DNA of 64,000 nt, taken from Pseudomonadales bacterium. Its GTDB lineage: Bacteria > Pseudomonadota > Gammaproteobacteria > Pseudomonadales > Pseudohongiellaceae. Where the stretch lies: assembly GCA_024234365.1 (NCBI GenBank), contig JACKOK010000001.1, positions 62,001-126,000 on the forward strand. Reading direction: 5' to 3'. This document shows positions 34,977-43,597 of this stretch, piece by piece. Position 1 is the stretch's first letter; every line of letters starts with the position of its first letter. Position numbers and translations under genes: made by a program. Below the pieces are notes generated by a model. It was not told where the DNA came from. It worked only from the letters and a program-made list of their open reading frames with translations, and did not search any database.

Positions 34977-37115
34977 ATGAGCAAAATGAAACTGAGTCTG
35001 GTGGCCCTGTTCGCTGCCGCCTTGCTGGCCTATTTCGTGTTTGACCTGGGAGATTATCTCTCCCTTGCGTATGTGCAGTCGCAGCTTGAGGGCATGCAGG
35101 GATATACACAGGAGCATTTTGTGCTGGCGGTGAGCCTGTATTTTACGGCGTATATTGTGCTGACCGCGCTCTCGATTCCCGGGGCAGTTGTCGTCACGCT
35201 GCTTGGCGGAGCCGTGTTCGGACTGTTATGGGGTACGGTGCTGGTGTCCTTCGCCAGCACGATCGGCGCAACGCTTGCCTTCCTCAGTTCCCGCTGGTTG
35301 CTGCACGACTGGGTGCAGGCGCGTTTCGGAAGCTCCCTGGGGGCAATCAATGCGGGCGTGGCGCGTGACGGAGCCTTTTATCTCTTCAGCCTGCGCATGG
35401 TGCCGGTCTTCCCCTTTTTCCTGGTCAATCTGCTCATGGGGCTGACACCGATCCGGGTCTCCACCTATTTTCTCGTCAGCCAGGTCGGCATGCTGTTGGG
35501 CACTGCCGTGTATGTGAATGCCGGTGCCGAGCTGGCGAGGATCGATTCCCTTTCCGGCCTGGTTCAGCCCAGCCTGATCCTGTCCTTTGCCCTGTTGGGT
35601 ATCCTGCCCTGGGTGGCTCGGGGGATACTCGGTGTGCTGCGGCGCCCCAAACCGCCCAGGCAGTTTGCCCGGCCTCGCCGCTTCGATGCCAATGTGGTGG
35701 TCATCGGCGCCGGTTCCGCGGGCCTGGTCTCGGCCATTATCGCGGCGGGCGCGAAGGCAAAAGTAGTGCTGATCGAGAAACACCGCATGGGGGGAGATTG
35801 CCTGAATACCGGCTGTGTCCCCAGCAAGGCGCTTATCCGCAGTGCCCGCGTGGCGGACTATCTGCGCCGGGCCTCGCAGTTCGGCCTGGAGGCCGTGGAT
35901 GTGAAGGTTAATTTCGCTCGCGTGATGCAGCGTGTGCGCGAGGTCATCAACACCATCGAGCCCCACGACTCTGTGGAACGCTATACCGGTCTGGGGGTGG
36001 AATGCGTCAGCGGGGAAGCGGTGATTACCTCGCCCTGGACCGTGCGGGTAGGGGAGCGGGAGATCAGCAGCCGGGCCATCGTGGTGGCGACCGGGGCAAG
36101 GCCCTTCGTGCCCCCCATCCCCGGACTTGAGGAGGTGGGCTATCTGAGCTCCGATACGCTGTGGGAGCTTGCCGAGCTTCCCGGGCGTCTGCTCGTGCTG
36201 GGGGGTGGCCCCATCGGTTGCGAACTGGCACAGAGTTTTGCCCGCCTCGGTGCACAGGTGACACTGGTGGATCAGGCTGCGCGGCTGTTACCACGGGAAG
36301 ACGCAGAGGTGGCCGAGCTCGTGAGTGAGCGTTTCCGGCAGGATGGCATTCGTGTCATCACAGGTGCGGCAGTCAAATGTTTCGAGGCAAGAAATGGCAA
36401 CCGTATTGCCACCCTGCTGATCGATGGAGAGGAGCAGGAGCTGCCCTTTGATCAGGTGTTGGTGGCCGTGGGGCGCAAGCCCAATGTCGAGGGCTTTGGT
36501 CTGGAGGAGTTGCAGGTGCCGCTAAACGCGCGTGGCAGCATCGAGGTCAATGCCTGTCTGCAGACGGTATACCCCAGCCTCTATGCCTGCGGCGATGTGG
36601 CGGGGCCCTATCAGTTCACGCACATGGCCTCTTACCAGGCCTGGTATGCGGTGCTCAATGCCCTGCTCGGCCGCCTGAAACGGACGCCCATTCACTACCG
36701 CGTGGTGCCCTGGGTGACCTTCACCGACCCGGAGATTGCCCGTGTCGGCCTGAGTGAAGAGGAGGCACAGGCACAGGGTATTGCCTACGAATTGACTCGT
36801 TATGGCATTGATGACCTGGACCGTGCGATTGCCGACAGTGAGGCCCATGGCTTCGTGAAGGTGCTGACAAAGCCGGGTTCAGACCGCATTCTGGGGGCGA
36901 CGATCGTGGGCTACCATGCCGGAGAGTTGCTGGCGGAGTTCGTACTGGCCATGACTCATGGGCTGGGGCTGAAGAAAATCGCCGCCACCACCCATGTGTA
37001 TCCGACCCTGGGGGAGGCCAACCGCTTCACCGCCAATGCCTGGCGCAGTGCCCGGGTTCCACAGGCACTGCTGCCCTGGGCCGAGCGTTTCTTCCGCTGG
37101 CGCCGGGGTGCCTAG
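34977..37115 (+). CDS. Fusion: TVP38/TMEM64 membrane domain plus FAD disulphide oxidoreductase
   Basis: This 712-residue protein joins two families. Residues 1-225 form a TVP38/TMEM64 (DedA-like) membrane domain with FGLLWGTVLVSFASTIGATL and FSLRMVPVFPFFLVNLLMG. Residues 235-712 form a pyridine nucleotide-disulphide oxidoreductase. This half has the FAD motif VVVIGAGSAGLVSAIIA, the redox-active pair GGDCLNTGCVPSKAL, the NAD(P)H motif LVLGGGPIGCELAQSFARLG, LYACGDVAGPYQFTH and the dimerisation domain ending THVYPTLGEANR. It resembles mercuric reductases but lacks their C-terminal cysteine pair. The fusion suggests a flavoenzyme tethered to the inner membrane, perhaps moving electrons to a membrane thiol or quinone. 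It overlaps dsbB convergently by four bases. Confidence 0.9.
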   Translation: MSKMKLSLVALFAAALLAYFVFDLGDYLSLAYVQSQLEGMQGYTQEHFVLAVSLYFTAYIVLTALSIPGAVVVTLLGGAVFGLLWGTVLVSFASTIGATLAFLSSRWLLHDWVQARFGSSLGAINAGVARDGAFYLFSLRMVPVFPFFLVNLLMGLTPIRVSTYFLVSQVGMLLGTAVYVNAGAELARIDSLSGLVQPSLILSFALLGILPWVARGILGVLRRPKPPRQFARPRRFDANVVVIGAGSAGLVSAIIAAGAKAKVVLIEKHRMGGDCLNTGCVPSKALIRSARVADYLRRASQFGLEAVDVKVNFARVMQRVREVINTIEPHDSVERYTGLGVECVSGEAVITSPWTVRVGEREISSRAIVVATGARPFVPPIPGLEEVGYLSSDTLWELAELPGRLLVLGGGPIGCELAQSFARLGAQVTLVDQAARLLPREDAEVAELVSERFRQDGIRVITGAAVKCFEARNGNRIATLLIDGEEQELPFDQVLVAVGRKPNVEGFGLEELQVPLNARGSIEVNACLQTVYPSLYACGDVAGPYQFTHMASYQAWYAVLNALLGRLKRTPIHYRVVPWVTFTDPEIARVGLSEEEAQAQGIAYELTRYGIDDLDRAIADSEAHGFVKVLTKPGSDRILGATIVGYHAGELLAEFVLAMTHGLGLKKIAATTHVYPTLGEANRFTANAWRSARVPQALLPWAERFFRWRRGA

Positions 37116-37624
37116 TTCTTGCGGAAGGCCTGGAACAGGCACAGGACAATCAGACCGATGAAGCCGATCATGGACAGCTCGGCAATCGACAGCAGGCCCA
37201 GGAAGCGCCAGCTGACTTCCGCGCAGTTGCCATCGCCCTTGAGCAGGAAGGACAGCAGATCCATCAGCGGGAAATTCTCCATGATATAGCTCAGGCCCGG
37301 GCCGCAGGCGGGAACCTGATCCGGGGGCAGGTGCTGCAACCATATCTGGCGCCCGGCGAAGTACCCGCCTGCCACGCAGGCCGCGGCCGCGGCGAGGGCG
37401 TAGTTACGCACGCCGGTCTCCCCCGGGTTGTGAATGGCCGAGGCAAGGCAGATAAACCCCACCAGGATGACAAAGACGCGCTGTGTGATGCACAGCCCAC
37501 AGGGCTGCAGCAGCATGACGTGTTCCATGTACAGGGCTACGCCGATGATTGAGGTGCAGGCCAGGAAGATCAGCAGGTTGAGTGTGCGGGAGCGCGGAAT
37601 CATCGCGAGAAGAGAATTTGCCAT
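37112..37624 (-). CDS. dsbB: Disulphide bond formation protein B
   Basis: The 170-residue inner-membrane quinone reductase reoxidises DsbA. It has four membrane helices and both periplasmic cysteine pairs: QPCGLCITQR near residue 42 (CxxC) and the second loop VPACGPGLSYIMENFP through GDGNCAEVSW, with the ubiquinone-binding arginine after the first pair. ATG 37624 was preferred over one four codons upstream. Its stop overlaps the stop of the convergent fused flavoprotein gene, an intriguing neighbour given that both are membrane redox proteins. Confidence 0.95.
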   Translation of the reverse strand: MANSLLAMIPRSRTLNLLIFLACTSIIGVALYMEHVMLLQPCGLCITQRVFVILVGFICLASAIHNPGETGVRNYALAAAAACVAGGYFAGRQIWLQHLPPDQVPACGPGLSYIMENFPLMDLLSFLLKGDGNCAEVSWRFLGLLSIAELSMIGFIGLIVLCLFQAFRKN

Positions 37625-37840
37625 CGTAGAACTCACTGCAGTATAGGTTTAACTGGATGATTTATTTATATTTTTTGATGCACATTGGCATCCTGGGCAA
37701 TCAAGGGGCTCATTGTAAACAATTCTCCCGCGATGTATATGCCCGCAAACGCGGATCCGGGCCCGGCAGTGGCTCAGTAAATCCTTCGGCCTGCCGATAT
37801 ATGACATACTGATCCGGCATTACGAAAGAAAGGGTATCTC

Positions 37841-38272
37841 ATGCTGAAAAAACTATCGCGTTGTCTTGCCTTCGTCGCCATGGCGGGGCTTGCCGTGCAG
37901 ACAAGCCCGGTGTTCGCATCGTCCGCCCCGGCTCCGGGCGCCAACACCGAGTTTCCCTTCGTGGAGCTCAGCCCCAGTTTTGTCACCAATTATGATGGAG
38001 GGGGCAGGCTGCGTTACCTGAAGGTGGATGTGTCGGTGCGCACCAAACGTCCGGCCGATGAGATTCTGCGTCACCACATGCCCTATATCCGCAATCAGCT
38101 CATCCAGCTGTTCTCCAGTCAGCTGGAGGAAAACCTGACGTCCACGGAAGGCAAGGAGCATCTGCGCGAGCAGGCGCTGGAGAAAATCCGTGAGGCGATC
38201 GACTATGTCGAGGGCTCTGGCTCCAACGATATTCTTGAGGTCTATTTCACCTCCTATGTCATTCAGCAATAG
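37841..38272 (+). CDS. FliL-like exported protein
   Basis: The 143-residue protein has a signal peptide (residues 1-27, ...PVFA) and a FliL-type domain: FPFVELSPSFVTNY, RYLKVDVSVRTKRPADEILRHH, MPYIRNQLIQLFSSQ, then EALEKIREAI-like EQALEKIREAIDYV and the closing VYFTSYVIQQ. True FliL is a single-pass membrane protein of the flagellar stator; here a cleavable-looking signal replaces the anchor and no flagellar genes are nearby. It overlaps gshA convergently by 14 bases, an arrangement I know from other gammaproteobacteria with a FliL-like neighbour of gshA. Its function is unknown. The 216-base gap upstream shows no gene. Confidence 0.85.
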   Translation: MLKKLSRCLAFVAMAGLAVQTSPVFASSAPAPGANTEFPFVELSPSFVTNYDGGGRLRYLKVDVSVRTKRPADEILRHHMPYIRNQLIQLFSSQLEENLTSTEGKEHLREQALEKIREAIDYVEGSGSNDILEVYFTSYVIQQ

Positions 38273-39833
38273 TGCTCCACTGCGCCAGGAAAGTATCGAA
38301 ATCCACAGTGTCAGCCGCTTCCATGTCGGCCTGCTCCTGCAGAGACTGGCGGCTGATGCGCTGAAATTCCTGCAGGGTCTCCTCGGGCAGGCTCTGTGAG
38401 CGGAAATACTGTTCCGTTGCCATTGCCTGGCTCATGGTGAATCCGCAGAACGGTCGTCCGGCCTGGCGCATGTCTGCCAGCAGGCGTGCAGAGGGCGTCA
38501 GGGCCGGGTCTGCCACTTTTGCCTGCTGGGCCGCGCAGGCCTGGGAATAGAGCTCAGTGCGATGGATGGCATCCAGCAGGCGAGCTGCGTGTTCAATATC
38601 CCGCAGCAATTGTCCTGCCCAGTCTGTAAAGGCGACTTCCTTGCCATCGCGTGACAAAACAAGCCCCGGACGCCGCCCTTCGTTGACCACCCGGGCCAGG
38701 TTGCTCTCAATTTCGGCGTTGCTTTCGCGTGTGCACAAAGGGCTTTCGCTAAGCAGGCAGTGCAGCAGGAAGGCATCCAGGAAGCGCATCTGCTCCGCGT
38801 CGAGCCCGACAGGCAGATAGGGGTTGAGGTCGAGAATACGCACCTCGATGTACTGGATGCCGGATTCCCGCAGCAGATTCAGGGGGCGTTCGCCCGACTG
38901 GCCCACCCGTTTGGGGCGAATGGTGCCATAAAACTCATTTTCCAGTTGCAGCAGATTGGTGTTGATCTGCAGATAGTGTTCATCCTTTTTCAGGCCGATT
39001 TTCTGATAAGGAGGATACGGGGTGGAAAGTGCCTGCTGCAGGCTGTCCAGGTAATTGGACAGATCGTTATAGCAGACAAAGAGCGACTGCTGCGCCTCGC
39101 TCTTGTAGCCAAGATTCCCCATGCGCAAGGCGGTGGCGAAGGGTTTGTAAAGCGTGCGGGAATCGAATTCCTCCAGTTCGTGCGCCCGGCCCTGGGTGAA
39201 GCATTTCGATACCGCAGGCGAGGCGCCGAACAGATAGGGCAGCAGCCAGGAATGGCGGTGGAAATTGCGGATCAGTGCCAGATACTGCTGGGTCTGGAAG
39301 GAGGGCAGATCAAGCGGGGACTGGCGGATTTCGTGGTACTGGGGCCAGAACTCCTCGGGCATGGAAAAATTGTAGTGAATGCCGGCAATCGTCTGCATGG
39401 CGCGCCCGTAGCGGTGGCCCAGCCCCTCGCGGTATAGCGTCTTCAGGCGGCCGATATTGGAGCTGCCGTAGCGGGCCAGCGGGATCTGTTCATCACTCTC
39501 CACCAGGCAGGGCATGCTGGATACCCAGAGCCGCTCCCCCTGCGGCAGCACGCTGTAGGTATAGGTGTGCAGGTCGTGCAGAAAGGACAGCGTGCCTTCG
39601 ATGCTGGTGCTGACCGGTGTGATCAGCTCCAGCAGAGCCTCGGAGTAATCGGTGGTGATATGGGGGTGCGTCAGGGTGGAACCCAGGCAGCTCGGGTGAG
39701 GCGTCTGTGCCAGGTAGCCCTGATGGGTGACCCGCAGGCTTTCTTTTTCGATCCCGCGCCGGATCTGTCCCCAGGCTGGCGGAAATTCAGGGAGCCCGAA
39801 GCGTGCCAGGCTGTCTTGTTGTGTGTGAGTCAA
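38259..39833 (-). CDS. gshA: Glutamate-cysteine ligase
   Basis: The 524-residue cytoplasmic enzyme makes gamma-glutamylcysteine, the first step of glutathione synthesis. It is of the proteobacterial type (E. coli length 518): RRGIEKESLRVTHQGYLAQT near residue 25 contains the ATP/Mg-binding glutamates, MQTIAGIHYNFSMPEEFW near 145, and GIQYIEVRILDLNPYLPVG near 325. The start codon is TTG at 39833, with GAGG eight bases upstream; no ATG in frame lies closer. pckA lies 46 bases upstream on the same strand, and a FliL-like gene converges. Confidence 0.95.
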   Translation of the reverse strand: MTHTQQDSLARFGLPEFPPAWGQIRRGIEKESLRVTHQGYLAQTPHPSCLGSTLTHPHITTDYSEALLELITPVSTSIEGTLSFLHDLHTYTYSVLPQGERLWVSSMPCLVESDEQIPLARYGSSNIGRLKTLYREGLGHRYGRAMQTIAGIHYNFSMPEEFWPQYHEIRQSPLDLPSFQTQQYLALIRNFHRHSWLLPYLFGASPAVSKCFTQGRAHELEEFDSRTLYKPFATALRMGNLGYKSEAQQSLFVCYNDLSNYLDSLQQALSTPYPPYQKIGLKKDEHYLQINTNLLQLENEFYGTIRPKRVGQSGERPLNLLRESGIQYIEVRILDLNPYLPVGLDAEQMRFLDAFLLHCLLSESPLCTRESNAEIESNLARVVNEGRRPGLVLSRDGKEVAFTDWAGQLLRDIEHAARLLDAIHRTELYSQACAAQQAKVADPALTPSARLLADMRQAGRPFCGFTMSQAMATEQYFRSQSLPEETLQEFQRISRQSLQEQADMEAADTVDFDTFLAQWSTIAE

Positions 39834-39879
39834 TCTGCATCCTCATGGGTACACGCCGGGGACCGCCCGGGGTGCGATG

Positions 39880-41445
39880 TTAACGGGGGCCGGCGGCCCG
39901 AATCTGCGCGGAGACATCAAACTTCGCAAAATTCTTTTTAAACTGCGCGGCCAGTTCTGCCGCGCGGGCATCGTAGGCCTGCGTGCTTGCCCAGGCTTTT
40001 CTCGGGTTGAGCAGTGTGCTGTCCACCCCCGGCACCTCGGTTGGAATATCCAGGTTCAGGGCGTCGAGGTGTTCGGTGGCAACTTGTTTCAGCGCGCCAC
40101 TTTGCACCGCCGCGATGATCGCCCGCGTCTGCGCAATGCTGAAGCGCTTGCCGGTGCCGGGTGGCCCCCCGGACCAACCGGTGTTCACCAGATATACCTG
40201 ACTGCCGAAAGCGGCGATTCGTTTCATCAGCAGCTCGGCATAAACTCCCGGGGGGCGCGGAAAGAAGGGGGCGCCGAAGCAGGCCGAGAAGGTGGATTGT
40301 ATGCCATCGCCCGCGCCGGCCTCGGTGGAGCCGACCAGCGCCGTGTAGCCGCTGAGGAAATGATACGCGGCAGCCTCCGGGGACAGGATGGCAACGGGGG
40401 GCAACACTGCCGTCAGGTCGCAGGTGAGGAAAATGATTGCGGCGGGCTCTCCCGCCCGGTTCTCCAGAATGCGGGCGTCGATGTGCTCCAGCGGATAGGC
40501 AGCACGGGTGTTCTGGGTCAAACGGGTATCCGTGTAATCGGGCGCCCGGGTCTGCGGGTCGATCACCACGTTTTCCAGGACGGCGGGAAAGCGGATGGCA
40601 TTCCAGATGAGGGGTTCATTCTTCTGGCTCAGGTCGATGCACTTGGCATAGCAGCCGCCTTCGAGATTGAAAACCGTTCCCTCGCCCCAGCCGTGTTCGT
40701 CATCGCCGATCAGATAGCGCTTCTCGTCCGCCGAGAGGGTGGTTTTGCCGGTTCCGGAAAGGCCGAAGAACAGGCAGACATCTCCTTCGGCGCCGACATT
40801 GGCGGAACAGTGCATCGGCAGCACCTGCTGCTCCGGCAACAGGAAATTCTGCACGGCAAACATGGATTTTTTCATTTCGCCGGCGTAGCGCATGCCGGCG
40901 AGAAGAACGCGCCGCCCCGCCAGATCGATCATTACCGCCGCCTCGCTGCGCGTGCCATCACGTTCCGGTTCGCATACGAAATCCGGTGCACTCATAAGCT
41001 GCCAAAGAGGCTTGTCGGCGGGATTGAAGGTGTCGGGGCGAATGAACAGGGTGTTGGCGAACAGGCAGTGCCAGGCCGTGTCGGTATGCACGCACACCGG
41101 CTGATAATGGGCGGGATGTGCGCCAACATGCAGTTCGCTGATAAAGGCATCGCGGTGCTCCAGATGGTGTGCCACCCGTTGCCACAGAGCCTCGAAACAG
41201 TCGGAGGAAACAGGGAGGTTGACCTCTCCCCAGTCGATCAGGGCATCGCTGCCGGGTTCCCGCACAATGAAGCGGTCCTTTGGGCTGCGTCCGGTACGCG
41301 TGCCGGTCTGCACCACCAGTGCGCCATTGTCAGCCAGTTGGCCTTCACGGCGCTGCAGCGCCAGCTCGACGAGCAGGCTGCGCCCCGGGTTGTGATGGAC
41401 AGCCCGGCCTTCCTGCAATGCGATATGCGCATGTCCATCCGTCAT
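39880..41445 (-). CDS. pckA: Phosphoenolpyruvate carboxykinase (ATP)
   Basis: The 521-residue enzyme converts oxaloacetate and ATP to phosphoenolpyruvate in gluconeogenesis. It has the P-loop FFGLSGTGKTTLSADEK near residue 230, preceded by the metal site MHCSANVG, the second metal motif IGDDEHGWGEG-VFNLEGGCYAK, and TGRSPKDRFIV near the N-terminus. Length fits the ATP-dependent class. It lies downstream of hslR and the HAD phosphatase, as in E. coli, but hslO is missing from the cluster. The 136-base gap upstream contains no gene. Confidence 0.97.
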   Translation of the reverse strand: MTDGHAHIALQEGRAVHHNPGRSLLVELALQRREGQLADNGALVVQTGTRTGRSPKDRFIVREPGSDALIDWGEVNLPVSSDCFEALWQRVAHHLEHRDAFISELHVGAHPAHYQPVCVHTDTAWHCLFANTLFIRPDTFNPADKPLWQLMSAPDFVCEPERDGTRSEAAVMIDLAGRRVLLAGMRYAGEMKKSMFAVQNFLLPEQQVLPMHCSANVGAEGDVCLFFGLSGTGKTTLSADEKRYLIGDDEHGWGEGTVFNLEGGCYAKCIDLSQKNEPLIWNAIRFPAVLENVVIDPQTRAPDYTDTRLTQNTRAAYPLEHIDARILENRAGEPAAIIFLTCDLTAVLPPVAILSPEAAAYHFLSGYTALVGSTEAGAGDGIQSTFSACFGAPFFPRPPGVYAELLMKRIAAFGSQVYLVNTGWSGGPPGTGKRFSIAQTRAIIAAVQSGALKQVATEHLDALNLDIPTEVPGVDSTLLNPRKAWASTQAYDARAAELAAQFKKNFAKFDVSAQIRAAGPR

Positions 41446-41581
41446 TCCATGGCGCTCCTGAGCAGAGTCTTGCGGCGATATCCCGCGCTCTCTTTAAGGG
41501 GGACTCTCGTGTGATGCGAGGCGCGATTATGCCAAAAATCCACTGCAGCGCCTAACACAGTGTAAGCGGTCACCCACGGGT

Positions 41582-41983
41582 CTATTCCGTTTGCTGTTTC
41601 AGTTGCTGGCGCAGGCGCCGGTCCTTTTTGTCGGGGCGGCCGAGGGGTTGCTGCAACAGGGCGTGCAGCCGCCGCTGTTCCCCCAGCTGTTCACGGCGGG
41701 CGATGCTCTCCCCGGTCTCCTGATACAGCAGAGCGGCTTCGCTGGCACCGCGCCGCTGCTCCGACAGGCCGGTCACCAGAAGTGTGCGCTCATCCCAGCC
41801 CTGGCGCACCGTCAGCTCCATGCCCTCGTTTACCTCCCGCCCCGGTTTCAGCCGCTGGCCGTCACTGTGCACCTTGCCGCTTTCCACGGCCTGCTTGGCA
41901 ATGGCGCGGGTTTTGTACAGGCGTGCGGCCCATAGCCACTTATCCAGCCTGACGGGCTTATCCTTGTGTTGTTCCCTGCTCAT
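41582..41983 (-). CDS. hslR: Ribosome-associated heat shock protein Hsp15
   Basis: This 133-residue S4-domain RNA-binding protein rescues 50S subunits carrying stalled nascent chains. The S4 domain starts VRLDKWLWAARLYKTRAIAK and continues VESGKVHSDGQRLKPGREV. The C-terminus is a long basic/glutamine helix (RRLHALLQQPLGRPDKKDRR) typical of Hsp15. It overlaps the upstream HAD gene by 26 bases and precedes pckA, preserving the enterobacterial yrfG-hslR-(hslO)-pckA order. Confidence 0.93.
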   Translation of the reverse strand: MSREQHKDKPVRLDKWLWAARLYKTRAIAKQAVESGKVHSDGQRLKPGREVNEGMELTVRQGWDERTLLVTGLSEQRRGASEAALLYQETGESIARREQLGEQRRLHALLQQPLGRPDKKDRRLRQQLKQQTE

Positions 41984-42650
41984 TGCAAGTCACCAGTCCT
42001 GTCATGATGTCGGCAAAATCGTCGATCTGCGCAAAGCTGTGCTGCGCTGGCAGTGCATCGCGCTGGCTGTCCGGTTGGCGGATGGCGCGCAGATGGGCAA
42101 TGCCCTCGGCGCGTGCCTGGTGCAATACCGGCAGGCTGTCGTCAATCAGCAGTGTGCGTCCGGGTTCATAGGGAAACTGTTGACGCAGGGCCTGCCAGAA
42201 GCCGGCGTTCTCCTTGGCCAGGCCGAAATCGTGTGAGCTGATGCGGTGATCGAAATGTTCCGCAATGCCGGTATGGTCCATTTTCAGCCTCAGGCTGTCG
42301 GGGTGGGCATTGGTGACCAGGGCCACCTGTTTGCCCTGCCGACGCAGCGCCATGATGAAGGGAAGGGCGTTCGGACGCAGGGCAATCTTGTGGCGCAGTT
42401 CTTCCTTCAGAGCGGGAATGTCCAGTGCCAGTTGGGCGCTCCAGAAATCCAGGCAATACCAGTCGAGTGTTCCTTTCACCCCGGCATACTGGCTGCGCAA
42501 CAGGATCGATGCCTCCTGTTGGCTCAGCCCCTTGAGCACGGCATAACGTGCCGGGACGAACTCTTCCCAGAAGTAGTTATCAAAATGCAGATCGAGGACG
42601 GTGCCGTCCATGTCGAACAGTACGGTGTCGATGGTGTTCCAGTTCAGCAT
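41958..42650 (-). CDS. HAD family hydrolase (GMP/IMP nucleotidase, YrfG-like)
   Basis: The 230-residue HAD phosphatase has motif I VLFDMDGTVLDL near residue 12 (nucleophile Asp and acid/base Asp), motif II VALVTNAHPDSL, motif III lysine in DFGLAKENAGFW and motif IV LLIDDSLPVLHQARAEG. Closest family by context and sequence is YrfG, which dephosphorylates GMP and IMP. The cap region includes LDWYCLDFWSAQLALDIPAL. It overlaps hslR by 26 bases, so the two are cotranscribed. Confidence 0.88.
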   Translation of the reverse strand: MLNWNTIDTVLFDMDGTVLDLHFDNYFWEEFVPARYAVLKGLSQQEASILLRSQYAGVKGTLDWYCLDFWSAQLALDIPALKEELRHKIALRPNALPFIMALRRQGKQVALVTNAHPDSLRLKMDHTGIAEHFDHRISSHDFGLAKENAGFWQALRQQFPYEPGRTLLIDDSLPVLHQARAEGIAHLRAIRQPDSQRDALPAQHSFAQIDDFADIMTGLVTCNEQGTTQG

Positions 42651-42667
42651 TCGTCCTCTTGTCGCAT

Positions 42668-43468
42668 TCAGTAATCGTCCAGGCCTTCCGTAAACTCGAT
42701 TCTGACCCCGGACGGGTCGGTGATGAAGGCGATCTTCAGCCCGATCGAGGGCACGTCACGATAGGGCATGTCAAAGACGATGCCCTTTGCCTCCAGCGTG
42801 CGGCAGAAGGCCTCCAGGTTCTCCACCTCAAAACCGATGTGGTCGATGGCTCGGCCCTGGGTCGGCAGGCGCTCCTCGCGGGCGCTGTTGAAACTCAGGT
42901 TCATGCCGGGCACATTGGTGGTGGTGCCAATCGAACCGCGCGGGCGCACTTCGATGTCGAGCAGCTCGGTGTACCAGCCCAGCAGGGACTCGTGTTCCGG
43001 AGTAAAGAAATGGATGTGATAGGGCATGATTTCAATGGCCAGTGCCTGATCTTCCTGCAATTCCACATAGACGCCGTCCGGCATCCAGACATAGGCATTG
43101 GCCTGGCCTTCGGCGCCGATGAACTCACGCCCCACCGGCAGGCCTGCCGCCCGCCACTTCGCCAGGAAGCTGGCAATATTGCGCACCTTGAAACCGAAAT
43201 GATCCATCACGGTTTCCTGGGAGCCGCCTGTCGGTTCACGTTCCGTCAGAATCACCGCCATATTCGGCATCTTGACGACAGTCAGTGAACCCTTCTGGGC
43301 AATGGTGCCGCCGAAATGCTCCACCCACAGGCGCTTCTGCAATTCGATATCGCTTACATTGAGGTGTACATGCCCGTAGCGCAGGCCGGCCGCATTGGGC
43401 ACTGCCAGTTGGGCATGGCTAACGGCAAGGGGCATGAATAGCAGGCACAGCATGGCCAATAATCGCAT
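42668..43468 (-). CDS. Exported VOC (glyoxalase-like) family protein
   Basis: The 266-residue protein has a signal peptide (residues 1-19, MRLLAMLCLLFMPLAVSHA) and two VOC beta-alpha-beta repeats. One begins LRYGHVHLNVSDIELQKR with HFG; the second begins MPYHIHFFTPEHESLLGWYT and ends IAFITDPSGVRIEFTEG. Putative metal ligands are the histidines HVHLNV, HIHFFT and HIGFEV with the terminal glutamate. Export is unusual for the family, which normally contains cytoplasmic glyoxalases and dioxygenases. Substrate unknown. cysQ is divergent across 129 bases. Confidence 0.85.
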   Translation of the reverse strand: MRLLAMLCLLFMPLAVSHAQLAVPNAAGLRYGHVHLNVSDIELQKRLWVEHFGGTIAQKGSLTVVKMPNMAVILTEREPTGGSQETVMDHFGFKVRNIASFLAKWRAAGLPVGREFIGAEGQANAYVWMPDGVYVELQEDQALAIEIMPYHIHFFTPEHESLLGWYTELLDIEVRPRGSIGTTTNVPGMNLSFNSAREERLPTQGRAIDHIGFEVENLEAFCRTLEAKGIVFDMPYRDVPSIGLKIAFITDPSGVRIEFTEGLDDY

Positions 43469-43597
43469 TCTCGTTCTCCTGATTCTTGTTCTTGTACGGA
43501 CGTGTGAGGACCGTGCCTGAGGCGGCGGCCTGACGTGGGAAACATGCTAGCATCTGCTCACAGGGGGAGTCGATCACATCGAGGTGGGAGGCACAGG

